Source: Piper betle (Eukaryota; Streptophyta; Magnoliopsida; Piperales; Piperaceae). From it: 64,000 nt of DNA. Below, in pieces: positions 23,089-33,450 of the stretch. The notes below the pieces were generated by a model. It saw only the letters and a list, made by a program, of their open reading frames with translations, had not been told where the DNA came from and searched no databases. Within the stretch, counting starts at the first letter, position 1. Every line of letters begins with the position of its first letter. The translations under genes were made by a program, and so were the position numbers. The DNA is taken from assembly GCA_033002965.1 (NCBI GenBank), contig JAURVB010014117.1, forward strand, positions 1 through 64,000, in the 5' to 3' direction.

Positions 23089-25920
23089 TATAACACCCTG
23101 TTTCGGCTCACCCGTGAACCGACCTAGAAATGTCACTGGCGACCGAACTATTCGCTAATCTACTGGATTCGGTTAAGCCGACCCTGATCTGCCCTCGGTG
23201 TCTTAAGATGGAGATGTGACATGCAAAACATGGATGGAATAATTGGGTTCTAACGCAGTCCTACATGCATGCCATGACGTGAAAGCAAAAATAGAACAAA
23301 AACAATAAATGAGAAATCCAAAGGAAAATATCTATTTCTATAGAAAAACGGACAGAGTTTCCCCTAAAAGTACAATAAGGGCCAACCTGTCCACAACAGG
23401 GATATATATATATTCTATCAAAATAATATAAAATATGACAATCTATCATGGCATTCAGTTATCATCACTTTCGTTTTCACCTGAGCCGAGTCTGAGCTCC
23501 AAGGCTCCCTGTTCATTCACATTTATCTATTCGTTTCATAGGCAGTTTATCAAGGCATAACACAACATAATTATCATTCACACAACATCAACACACCATC
23601 ATTATACTATTACACATGGCAGGTACATGTGTGCGTGGTTCCATGCTGCTCCTCCACAGTCCCGACAGCTTTCAGTCATTGCTATTCTCACCTACATAAA
23701 TATAGAAAACCATCAGTAACGAGTGTTACCGGTCCAGAAAATAACTAATATCAATCTGACACAGGAGAGCTAACCCTCCTGTTGAATAAAAATCTCATAT
23801 ACTTCCTCAAGAACTCTCACAAGGGCAGTAATGGGAGTCATCGCCCTCGGGCGGCAGCGTCCCCTTTCCATATCTTTCTCTTTCCATAACATTCTCTTTC
23901 CTTGGCCATTTAAACTATCCCTTTGCACGGGAAAATCATTCTCTTTCATCTCAGCCCTCTACATCCTCCATTTTACTTCTAGCCCTGAATACAAGGGCCA
24001 AGTACTCTCAAACATGCGCCTTCAGTACCCTTTTACGCCACAAGTCTAGACATGCACTGCACAGCAGTACCCGTAGACCTCCACACCTCTCCGGGTTTGT
24101 GGAACTCAAAGGTGGAGTTGTCAGGATCCTACAGGGATGGAGTGGATGCTCACCAGTTCCAAACCTGCTATTGACTAGCACATGCCCGATCGCGTAGCAC
24201 GGTCATCGAATTTCCCATCATTCCATCTCTCACTAAAAATGCGAAAATCACATGTATATAGGTCTGGATAGGGATTTATATAATAGTCCCGAAGGCATCG
24301 TGAGCTGGATCTAAGTTTCAAAAACAAACTCAACGGATCTCATCCTCGAGGGTTATTAATCCCAAAATAATGTGCGACTAAATGGCCTGCGTGGAGTGGG
24401 ATACAATAAATCCACCACTCGACACATCCTCTTACCTGTAAAAACAAAACACAATGGAATATGGAGGTAAAGCCAGAAGCGAGTCCTAACGGATCTGGCA
24501 GAAGCTCCAAGCATGTCCTCGTGCCTAGGCAGCGAGCTCCTACTCTATCCCTACACATCAAATATAAAAGCTAGCTCCCGCTAACTGAATGATGCATCAA
24601 ACTCATCACGATCAACACACTCACAATGCAAACAACATCCATCAATAGTCAAACAATTATCAGTGTAGAAATAACTCTAACTCATCCTATTCATACCAAT
24701 TTTATTATATTTTCTAAGTTAAATTGTAGTCAATGCATGCTCAAACTTAATTTACTTAATTAGATCATTAACATTCATTCACTATCAAGCAAATCATGAA
24801 ACATCACTTCAACTATAATCAAGCATTCATCACTATAATTAATAAATCCTAGCATGTTGTGCTAATAAATATCAATTTTAAATAATTAATTCAGAGGTAA
24901 TTATACCTCACGTCATCGGCAATCGGCAATGGCTAAGGTTTCGTCGCGCATCTTGGAGCTTGAATTTGGCGCTCGACGGCGTTCGAAGTTTGATCAGGTT
25001 CGACTAGACGAACTCTGGAGAAGATCCAGCAAATTCCAGCGAATCTGGTTTTCCGGTAAGTTCCTACGGTTTTTCGGTGGATTCTGGCAGTTTTCTAGCA
25101 GCTTCCATGCGGTTTTCCAACGACCGACGGGATGGTAGAGGTATAGGGTACCGTTGGCACTAGCTCGACGAGCTTGACCCAATGGTGGTGACAATGAGGA
25201 TGGTGGTGGCAGCAACGTCATGGGGCGGCAGCACGGCCTGAACAGCGGTGAATCGACTCAGGGAACGTCCTGTGTTTGTGGGACGATTCCGGCGTCGTGG
25301 CGGTGAGATGGTTGCCGGGGTTGGTCGGGGAAGCACGGCGACGGCACGGCAGGATGGGGCAGCGTTGATCGGCTGTAGTGCAACATCGGCGATGGCGGCG
25401 GCAATGAATAGGGGGCGGCAGCGATGGGGTTTTGGGTGAGGAAGTGTCAGGAGGGAGAAGAAACACTTCAATGGCAAACTCGTAAATAAGTATTGACTCG
25501 ATTCCTACTTGAGTCAAAATAATAACTAGTTCGTAATAAAACTAAAAAAATCTAGAAAAATATGGAAAAATCCCATATAATATATTACACACCATACACA
25601 CAATGACATGCTCTATAACTAATAACCCACCAAAACTATCTTATAACGTGTCCTAATGCGTTATTTGGCCTAAAATTATTTTTACGATCAAATACATAAA
25701 AAAGAAAAATACTACATACTTTTATATATTCTGATAACTCATTTCTCACCATCTTTTTTATGTTATCATCATATATTCAAGTACACTTGACCCTCATCGC
25801 TCATAACTCATGGCTGGCCTTGACTCAGCACGCGGTTCATGAAACTGACTTGACTCGAACTGACGGTTAAACTGACTAGTTCGCTGTAGTAAAACTCTGA
25901 CTCAAGTCATGGGTTTTACA
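23089..25920 (-). repeat. 5' LTR of the chromovirus, 2.8 kb
   Basis: From 'tataacaccctg' to 'gggttttaca'. On the minus strand a GC-rich block (25470-24910) is followed by AT-rich DNA and a TATA-like element near 24250-24285. Open frames in the GC-rich block (Pro/Arg-rich) shift between LTR copies and are not genes. Adjacent PBS confirms this is the 5' LTR. Confidence 0.88.
24251..24285 (-). promoter_or_regulatory. Probable LTR core promoter (TATA)
   Basis: On the minus strand 'attatataaatcc' and 'cctatatacatg' lie about 1.6 kb into the LTR. The equivalent plus-strand sites are 55257-55272, 58307-58322 and 62087-62102 ('cctatatatatgtatag'), always followed by 'ttttcgc' and 'tcagtgagag'. Conservation of position suggests the start of the LTR transcript; inferred only. 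Confidence 0.4.
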
Positions 25921-25925
25921 AGAGA

Positions 25926-26582
25926 TACATATTCCCTAGAGATCAAGATGGTCATAACACAAAAAGAATCGCTTGAATCCGAATTCTACAACAAAGTTTT
26001 ATCCATTTCAAGAATGGTGCACAGAAAAACAAAAAATAAGTGTTTAGGCACCGCAGTACACAACGGCCCGGCTTTGGGCACCGTAAACGAACCCACATAT
26101 TTTTTGTGGTGACCCAGATTTGGGAGTTACAGGGCTCAACCCGCGTTTTTTTTTCTAGTGCTGCAATGCTCATGCTCAAAGCTGTAACACTTCAGAAAAA
26201 TCCTAACTTGTTTTTATTGTTTCTCATTCAATTTTTATCCTATTTTAGTGAAACAAAGTTTTGATTTTCAAGCTTTATGTGCACAAAATCATGGGTTATA
26301 GCAGGTTTTTAATCCATTATGATTTACTCTACTTTCTCATAGTTTTTCTTAAGTGTGTAAACTCCAACAATTTATAAACTTGTTCTAAACATGCAGCAAA
26401 TCATACAAACAATCCTAGTTCAATGTTTTATCTTGTGATTTGTTCAATTATCATGTTAACACTTTATTTAAACATCAAAACATGACATCAATCTCAATAA
26501 TGATCATGTTCTTAGTTTTTAATAACAATTCTATGTTGTTCCTCCATGAAACTTAAATGAAAACATGAACTTGCATTAAAGT
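25926..26582. other. Unassigned AT-rich DNA
   Basis: Between the chromovirus and a TRIM. No domain, long open frame or terminal repeat was recognised. Confidence 0.4.
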
Positions 26583-27042
26583 TGTAACGACCTTGCCCAA
26601 AGTGCAACTTAACAGGCTTAAGTCATCTCTTCAAAAGTAGTTTACCGAAGTTGAAAATCTATAGTCCATTCCAAATTATAAATAAGATCTTACCCCAATA
26701 AGTATTAGAGGTGAGACGAAGTTGAGGGATCTCACAATTTATGCACCATAGGAAATTCTGTCCTCAAAATTCCTACACTGGCCCATCGCTAGCTCCAACC
26801 CACGTCCTTCTCTAGCCCATGATCGACAGTTTAGCCAACATCCCTACTCTAGACCACCATGTAACACGAAATTAGGTTGCTCTGATGATATCTATAACAA
26901 CCTGACCCAAAGTACAAATTAATAGGTTATGTCATCTCTTCAAAAATGGTTCACCAAGTTGAAAATTTATAATTCATTCCCACTTATAAACATAATCTTA
27001 CCTTATTAGGTATTAGATGTGGGTCTAAAAAGTTGAAGAGCC
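26583..27042 (-). mobile_element. Decayed TRIM, minus strand
   Basis: Two direct LTRs (26583-26736 and 26893 to about 27042) with the same plan as the TRIM at 55482: reversed 'gagggatctcaca', reversed 'ggtcgttaca'-type start, internal 'tagccaacatccct' and 'tagctccaacccacgtcc', and a degenerate PBS beside 26892. The second LTR is frayed at its right end ('gtctaaaaagttgaagag'). More diverged than the other TRIM copies, so older. Confidence 0.75.
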
Positions 27043-27937
27043 GAAAAGTAGCCAAAAATGGACGGAAACGCCATTGGGTATGGCAACGTTGCTAGCAGCG
27101 ATCACGACCATGGTGGTGGTCGTGGGTAGTCTCAAAAGTTCGGCCTTGACAAGAGAAAGCTATCATGGTGGTTTTCTTCGCCAAAGAGGGCTTGCCGGTG
27201 TCAGAAAACACCCCTAAAAATGGCAGAGGAGGTGTTAACCGGCAAAGAAAATGGCCCTACTAGCAGCTACTGCGGCAGCTCCAGTGCCAGGGCTGGGCCT
27301 GGGTTGATAGTCTGCCACAAGGCGGTTACGGTGGTGCTGGTCTGGTGGCTAACGGGTTTCAAGAGTAAAGTCGGCAACTCTTGGGTGGAAAATCTGAAAT
27401 AGTGGGAGAGGAAAGCTTGGTTTTTTTTCTATTTTTGCGGGACGATCTAGATCTTGCCACGTGGTATGATTCGCATGTCGGCAACTCGTGGGCATGTGGG
27501 GTCCACCCAAGGTATATGCAATCCATATATGGCTGGAAAGTTTGGATCGACGCTGACAAAAGTTGAAACTAACTCGAGGCCTATAAGTTGCTTTGTGGAC
27601 GAAATTCAAGGCAAGGAGGCTAAATGGGTCTAGAAACCCTGAACTCAATTGGATAAAAATCTGAAATTCAAATCAAACTAGGCCTATGGGGGCAATCTAG
27701 TAATGTAAAATCCCTATGATGTATGCAAAAGAGGTACCCTAAAAAACCCCAAACGAATCTTAAATGTTACAATGACCTAGATCTAACCCTAAAATCTTGG
27801 GCTAACACAAGCAAAAATCTGTATACCTGATGCATACGGTGATAACTCATGCTCCATTGTAGTATAACTGAAGTTATCATCTATATATCGGGGTATACCT
27901 AGCGCATAAAACCCTAACCAAAAGCTAGGGTTTTACA
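27043..27937 (-). repeat. LTR fragment, family C, inverted
   Basis: Ends at 27937 in 'ctagggttttaca', a reversed LTR start. On the minus strand 27600-27450 matches 29190-29340 ('ccatatat', 'ttgcatatacc', 'ccacgtggcaagat'). It is roughly the first 0.9 kb of a family C LTR. The open frames here are repeat shadows. Confidence 0.65.
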
Positions 27938-28755
27938 AAGATAACATTTGATTAATAAATCAACCTAGCTCGGATTCGACCAAATTGAACCAAACTAGTT
28001 TGAGTTATGGAGGTAAAATCCTAGGTGAAGCTCAAATTTTACACAGGTGGACCAAAACAACTGGATGGATGCTAATGGATTACACCTATTGGTAGACAAA
28101 AATGTGGTAAAAATGTGATTTTACCACACCACATTAATAACCATAGATATATAATAGATAATAGATGATAGAAAATAAATAGATTTTAACTTAGTGAATA
28201 ATCTATACTATTATACTTTCAAAAACGGTACACTCCCTTTTATTTGCCTTCTATTCTTTATTGACGTGTGTTCTTTATTTACCACATGTCTTATATTATG
28301 ATTTACAAGTTTATTGTTTATTATTAGGAAAATCCTTCATTGATTTATAAATTTAACTTTATGTTATGAAAGTTCATATGTGTCTTTTTATTTCATAGTT
28401 TCACAACTTTTTATTATAATAAAAATATATATTCTCAAACAAGATGACACTAATAAAATAACAAAAGTTAAATTAGATTTTATGCTATGGATGGTAAAAA
28501 ATAAATAAAAATAAGCAAAACCCTTAATTAACAATAAACATATAAAAACTTTAAATTAAAATAAGCTTATATATACCAATTAGAAGTATAATTTTTCAAA
28601 TCGCATACAACTATATTTCAAGTTAAAGAAGAATTAAAAAAACAAAACTTTTTTCTTTTAAATCTAATAGAAAAATCTAAAATAAAAAAATAACTATAAT
28701 ACTCATAAATTATAAATTTAGTCTGCATAAAATGGGATAATAATTCTTATAGCTC
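27938..28755. other. AT-rich unassigned DNA
   Basis: Strongly AT-rich from about 28100. No domain or gene signal was seen. Confidence 0.4.
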
Positions 28756-30224
28756 CGTAAAACCCCATTTTTGGGTTGCGGTTTTACCCGATTTTAGTTT
28801 TTCCTTATTCGGGTCAGTATCAAGTTGGTTGGAATGAGCTCGAGCCAAACTAATTTTCAGAATGAGTATGGGGCCTAGATGGCCATATGAGTATGTTATA
28901 AAAGCTGAGTATGTCCGACATGCATATGATAGTTCAATTATGATACTATATAAAATGAGTTATTAGTATATACGTGAGGTATACATATAATTTTTATGAG
29001 TTAGCCACGATTTTAGGCCTAGATCTAGGCCATTATAGCGTTTATTATCTGTTTGGGATTTTTAGGGTATCTCATTGCATGCATCATAGGGATTTTGGAC
29101 CATCGGATTGTGCCCTTGTGGGCCTAACTTGATTGCATTTATGGCTTCGAGGCTCATTTAACCTTCTTTCCTTGATTCTCACTTATAGAGTTAATTTTAT
29201 GACACGAGTCAGTTTTGACTTTAGACAGTCTCGATCCGAGCTTTCTGTCCATATATACATTGCATATACCCATTGGTGGGTCCTAATAGACCATGAGTTG
29301 TTGGATGTTCCAATCATGCCACATGGCAAGATGTGAGCCGTCCACGTCAACCCTAGCATTCTCCCTTTTATTTTCAACGACCTTCCCATATTTTCATAAC
29401 TTTACACCCGTAGCACTGCCGCCACTTCGGCTCGTGCCGGCGAATCTCCGCCTTGCCCCCGACCACTGGATTGACACCCCTATGATCGACTTGTGGCCGG
29501 CTTTCCATTCATACCACTCACGACCACCGGTGCTGCTGCATTCGCCGGTAGTGAGGTAGTTTTGGAGCCGGTCTATTCCACTACCACCACCATTTGGGCC
29601 ATTTTTCGGCACTAGCGAGCCACCACCAGTAAATCTGACCACTCACATAGCTTCATCTTGTCGAGACCTCTATTTTAAGACCACCCACGACCACCGCAGC
29701 AGCTGCAATCGCTGCCGGTGATGTTGCCTCACCCATGGCGATCATGTCCCTTTCTTGGCTATTTTTCAGCCAACCAGTGGCTAACTCCACCGACCACCTC
29801 CACCAACATGCTCCTCGTCACATGGATCGTCAATCTCGACTGACGGCAACACCGGTCATGCCACCGTCAAAGTTTTTGGTGACGGGCAACGGCCGGCCCT
29901 TCCAACCCGTTTGCCTGTGTTCACGTCCGCCTGCCCACACTTGTGTCCACCTGCCCGCGTTCACGTCCGCCTGGTCATGTCCAGTTTGCCAGTCTAAGCC
30001 CGTGTCCATGTTCATCTGTCCAGACCAGCCCAGTCGACCCAGCCCGGCTGTTTATTTAACCCAGACCAAGTTGACTCGGCCCAACTCAATCTGGTTCAAC
30101 TTGGTTCAGTCTAGCTCACCCCGATTTCAGCTATTTTTTTATCATTTTTAATAATTCGAAAACCCTTACATTAGTTTATATTCATATTTACATTATTTAG
30201 CATAATTTAATGTTATAAGTGTTT

Positions 30225-30470
30225 TTCTTTATTTATTTATTTGTCTATTATTTATTTATTTATTTGTTATTATTTATTTATTTTTATTTATATGTTTATT
30301 GTATATTATATATGTTTACATGATTATTTGTTATTATTAATATTATATTTACTTATTAATGTTAGTCATTTTATGTTTACTAAATTGTATATATTTATTT
30401 ATTTATTTACTTGTTTATTTATTTATTTATTTATTTATAGAATGATTATGTACTTATTTATTTAATTGTT
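30225..30470. repeat. TTTA-rich low-complexity tract
   Basis: Many direct 'tttatttatt' units. An apparent 74-codon frame across it is only low-complexity translation. Confidence 0.85.
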
Positions 30471-31438
30471 ATATGATTACTAATACGAGTATATATAATA
30501 TTTACTAGTGTTTAGCCATTTACGTATATAGTATATGATATTATTATTTTATAATTAGAGTATTGATTATTTTTATGTCTTTATTATCTATCTATTTATT
30601 CATGATTTTATGTATGTATTTATTTATTATTTATTTTCTTTATTATGTTTCAATTTACTTGTTGTGTGTTTAGCGGTATGTCTATTTAGTGTAGTCTTTT
30701 ATTTAGTATAGTCTTTTTTATTAAGACGTATTAATGATGTGAGCACACACCATGAGCATGCATTATATAGAGATGTCAACATTTTTCTTAGCAGTAGGTT
30801 TCGCTATAAGTTACAGACTCTGAGCTCGTCGCACCTTGACTCCTTGCGTGTCGAGTTTACTTGTGTTTATACGTAGGGCAGCATCAGCGGCATTTTATCG
30901 AATCCCTCCGATGTCAGGCCATTTAGCTGTATTTTCTACATATGTTTAATAAAACTACAAGAATGAGATCCCTTGTTAGTTTTCGAACTTAAGCTCCAGA
31001 AATTTACAATACAAGCCTCTTCCCTAAGCCTATTATATAAGTACGCGCATTTTTATGGATTTCAAGAACAAGAGAATGAGTGGTACAGAGATATGTATGG
31101 ACTACACTAGTACTCCTTCAAACCCTGAGGTAGTGTGGTGTATGAGGGTACTACGTAATAAAACATTGTTCGTCCAAATTTTTCACCGCACCCCTCGGCT
31201 CAATCATGACGGTTAACCCAGCCAGTCGTGGTTGAACCCGTGGTTATGCCTAATTTAATAGAAATGAGATACGTGAGATTTATTCGGAAGGAGGAAAGGG
31301 GTCCACGAGATTGAAGAAGTGGAGGAAGACGAAGTCATTGCTGCCATTGAAGAAGACGAAGTGGAGGAAGACGAAGTTGTTGCTACTTGCTATAAAGGAG
31401 GACGCCTGTTGCTGCTACAGGGGGCTGGAAGACGGTGT

Positions 31439-31870
31439 TCCACGCCCAGGCTGCTGCTGTTAGGAGGAGGACGCCCTACTCCTCCATCCTTGCTTGTTGC
31501 TGCCATTGGAGAAGAAGCAAGGGGAAGGAAATGTCATGTTGCTGTCTTGCTGATTAAAAGAGTTGCTGAAATCCACCCTGCTGCAATTAAGGTCGCCATT
31601 GAAGGTTGATGTTGCTGCTAGGAGGAGGATGCCCTACTCCTACATCCTTGCTTGTTGCTGCCATTGGAGAAGAAGCAAGGGAAGGAAATGTCATGTCGCT
31701 GTCTTGCTGATTAAAAGAGTTGCTGAAATCCACCCTGCTGCAATTAAGGTCGCCATTGAAGGTTGATGTTGCTGCTAGGAGGAGGACACCCTTGTTTGCT
31801 GGATTGAAAAAGAGTTGCTGAAATCCACCCTGCTGCAATTAAGGTCGCCATTGAAGGTCGATGTTGCGGT
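31439..31870 (+). repeat. 157-bp minisatellite inside an LTR
   Basis: 'gaaggttgat' followed by 'gttgctgctaggaggagga' recurs at 31601 and 31758 (period 157), then a shortened unit ends at 31853 (95 bases on). Units include 'ttgctgaaatccaccctgct'. The preceding block (31319-31400) is made of short 'gaagaagacgaagt' repeats. Confidence 0.85.
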
Positions 31871-32857
31871 TAGAAGAAGGATGAGATGCCAACCATGCTG
31901 CTGCTGATTGGAAAGAACGCTGCTCCAGCATGCTTTTGATGAGGACGCTGCATTTGAAGATGAAGGTTTGCTACAATTGAAGGAGACGCCTTGGAGGAGT
32001 TATTGCAATCCAGAGGAGGAAGACAATCTTTCCCTGCTGAAGTTGAAGCAGCATTGCAGTTGCAATTTTCATGCATTCAAGCATGATATGTTTATGGAAA
32101 TGAATAATTAGGATTGGAAATGGCCATCCCACCGAGTGCATAAGAATTGTCTAAGTGTTATTGGATACTTGTGACTCTTTAGTCTCATCCCGCTGTCTCT
32201 TTGCGCGGCAAGGGCGCCTCGGTCCCACCGAACCCTTCCAACCCGACGCGGGAACACTCTAACCCGCACCAGCGGACGAACCCGCGCCCGAACAAACATA
32301 TTTCCAAAAATTGTGGCACTAACTTAACTATTCCTTTTGCCACTCGAGTACCATGCCGGGTAATATGGAAAATGTGAGAGCGTAAGCATTGTATGTATAA
32401 ATATGATTATGAACCATACATGCGAGCTGGCACTTGCTTCAATATGGTTGCTTACCGCCCAGTGTGAGGCAATCTTGAAGTTTCATAAGTTTTCGTGGGT
32501 AATGGAATACTCATTTGTCAATTTGTATTAGTTATTTTTCGAACCAGTAACATTCGTTAATGATGTTTTTCATATAATATATGTAGGTCTTGCAAATCCT
32601 GAATCGACTTTGGTAGAAGGATAAATAAATGCTGCACACACTTGAACTAGGAGCATCTATTTCTTTTCTTACTTTTACTTATATTTGATGTATTTTAATG
32701 CCTATTTAATAATGTATTTCATTCTCATAACACCAAGATGCTTGTTTCGACCTATTTTATCAATGGAGTCGTACTGACCGACAACTTTAAATATGACTTG
32801 ACTCGATCGTAATATTTATGATTCAGTTCTTAGGTGAACTGAAATCGGGGTGTTACA

Positions 32858-33450
32858 AGCACTCTCTAATCTAAAATAGTGGGGGGGGGGGGCAGTAAAC
32901 TTTTAAACTTTTCTCCTTACACCTTGGGGGTAGTTGAGTCAAGTTTTGCTCAACTTTAGATTGGTTAGCTTGATTTCGAGATCGAGTCAAGGTAATAAGT
33001 ACTCAAGTCAATTCAAGTTTGAGCTAATTTGATTTTATATTTACTGATCTTTTTTTGTATAATTCATAATAATATTTAATTGATGATTAAAATATTTTAA
33101 CTTTGACACAATTATACATAAAAGATAATTCAATCATGTATATTTTATTTAAAATTATAATCATAGAATGATATTTTTATAATTATTGAAAATTTTAGAT
33201 AAATATGCTAAAACCTTATTCTTTATATAATAAACTCATAGTTTTCTAGTCGAGTTTAGTTAAAGTGGTACGATTTATTTAATATTGAGTTAAACTTCAA
33301 TTTTTTTTTTTTAGATTCTGAGTACCGAGGGGAGCTTAATCAGCTTTGGACTGCCTAACCCGCCATTCAACACACCCAAACCCGAACCCAAACAACCACA
33401 GATGCATACCCCAGTCAAAAAATTTCGACCAACTATCCCGACCCGCAGCT
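32858..33450. other. AT-rich spacer upstream of the JJJ1 relic
   Basis: Contains a run of 12 guanines (32881-32892) and AT-rich DNA. A family C duplication ('agcac') starts it. The last 60 bases are likely the old 5' untranslated part of the pseudogene. Confidence 0.4.

Larger units (their letters stand above)
15688..25920 (-). mobile_element. Tekay/Del-like chromovirus (Ty3/gypsy), decayed
   Basis: Two LTRs flank an internal region with minus-strand order PBS, gag, protease, reverse transcriptase, RNase H, integrase, chromodomain, PPT. The order and the C-terminal chromodomain are those of chromoviruses. Probable 5-bp target duplication 'agcga' (15683-15687) versus 'agaga' (25921-25925), one mismatch. 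All reading frames carry stops or frameshifts, parts of gag and the integrase core are missing, and a family A LTR (19597-20599) interrupts RNase H. The element cannot move by itself. Confidence 0.88.
28756..32857 (+). mobile_element. Solo LTR, family C, 4.1 kb
   Basis: Starts 'cgtaaaacccc' and ends 'atcggggtgttaca', with near-perfect flanking duplications 'agctc' (28751-28755) and 'agcac' (32858-32862). The layout mirrors the family T LTR: GC-rich pyrimidine block (29400-30110), TTTA-rich DNA (30225-30660), a conserved 'gcattttatcgaatccc' to 'ggccatttag' module (30890-30930), a TATA-like 'attatataag' (31034) and an AT-rich end. No PBS follows, and no internal domain is present. A minisatellite lies inside. 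Confidence 0.7.

Noticed and set aside
29735..30151. 138-codon plus-strand open frame
   Set aside because: Pyrimidine-rich LTR sequence with Pro/Ser-rich translation and no domain; its counterpart at 27043-27400 does not preserve it.
30241..30465. Membrane-protein-like 74-codon frame
   Set aside because: Produced by TTTA low-complexity repeats.
31319..31838. Acidic and repetitive open frames that might be a small protein gene
   Set aside because: They follow from short 'gaagaagacg' repeats and the 157-bp minisatellite inside an LTR; there is no start context or family similarity.
32881..32892. Run of 12 guanines as a G-quadruplex or regulatory site
   Set aside because: A single homopolymer next to a transposon boundary; length may be a sequencing artefact and there is no supporting context.
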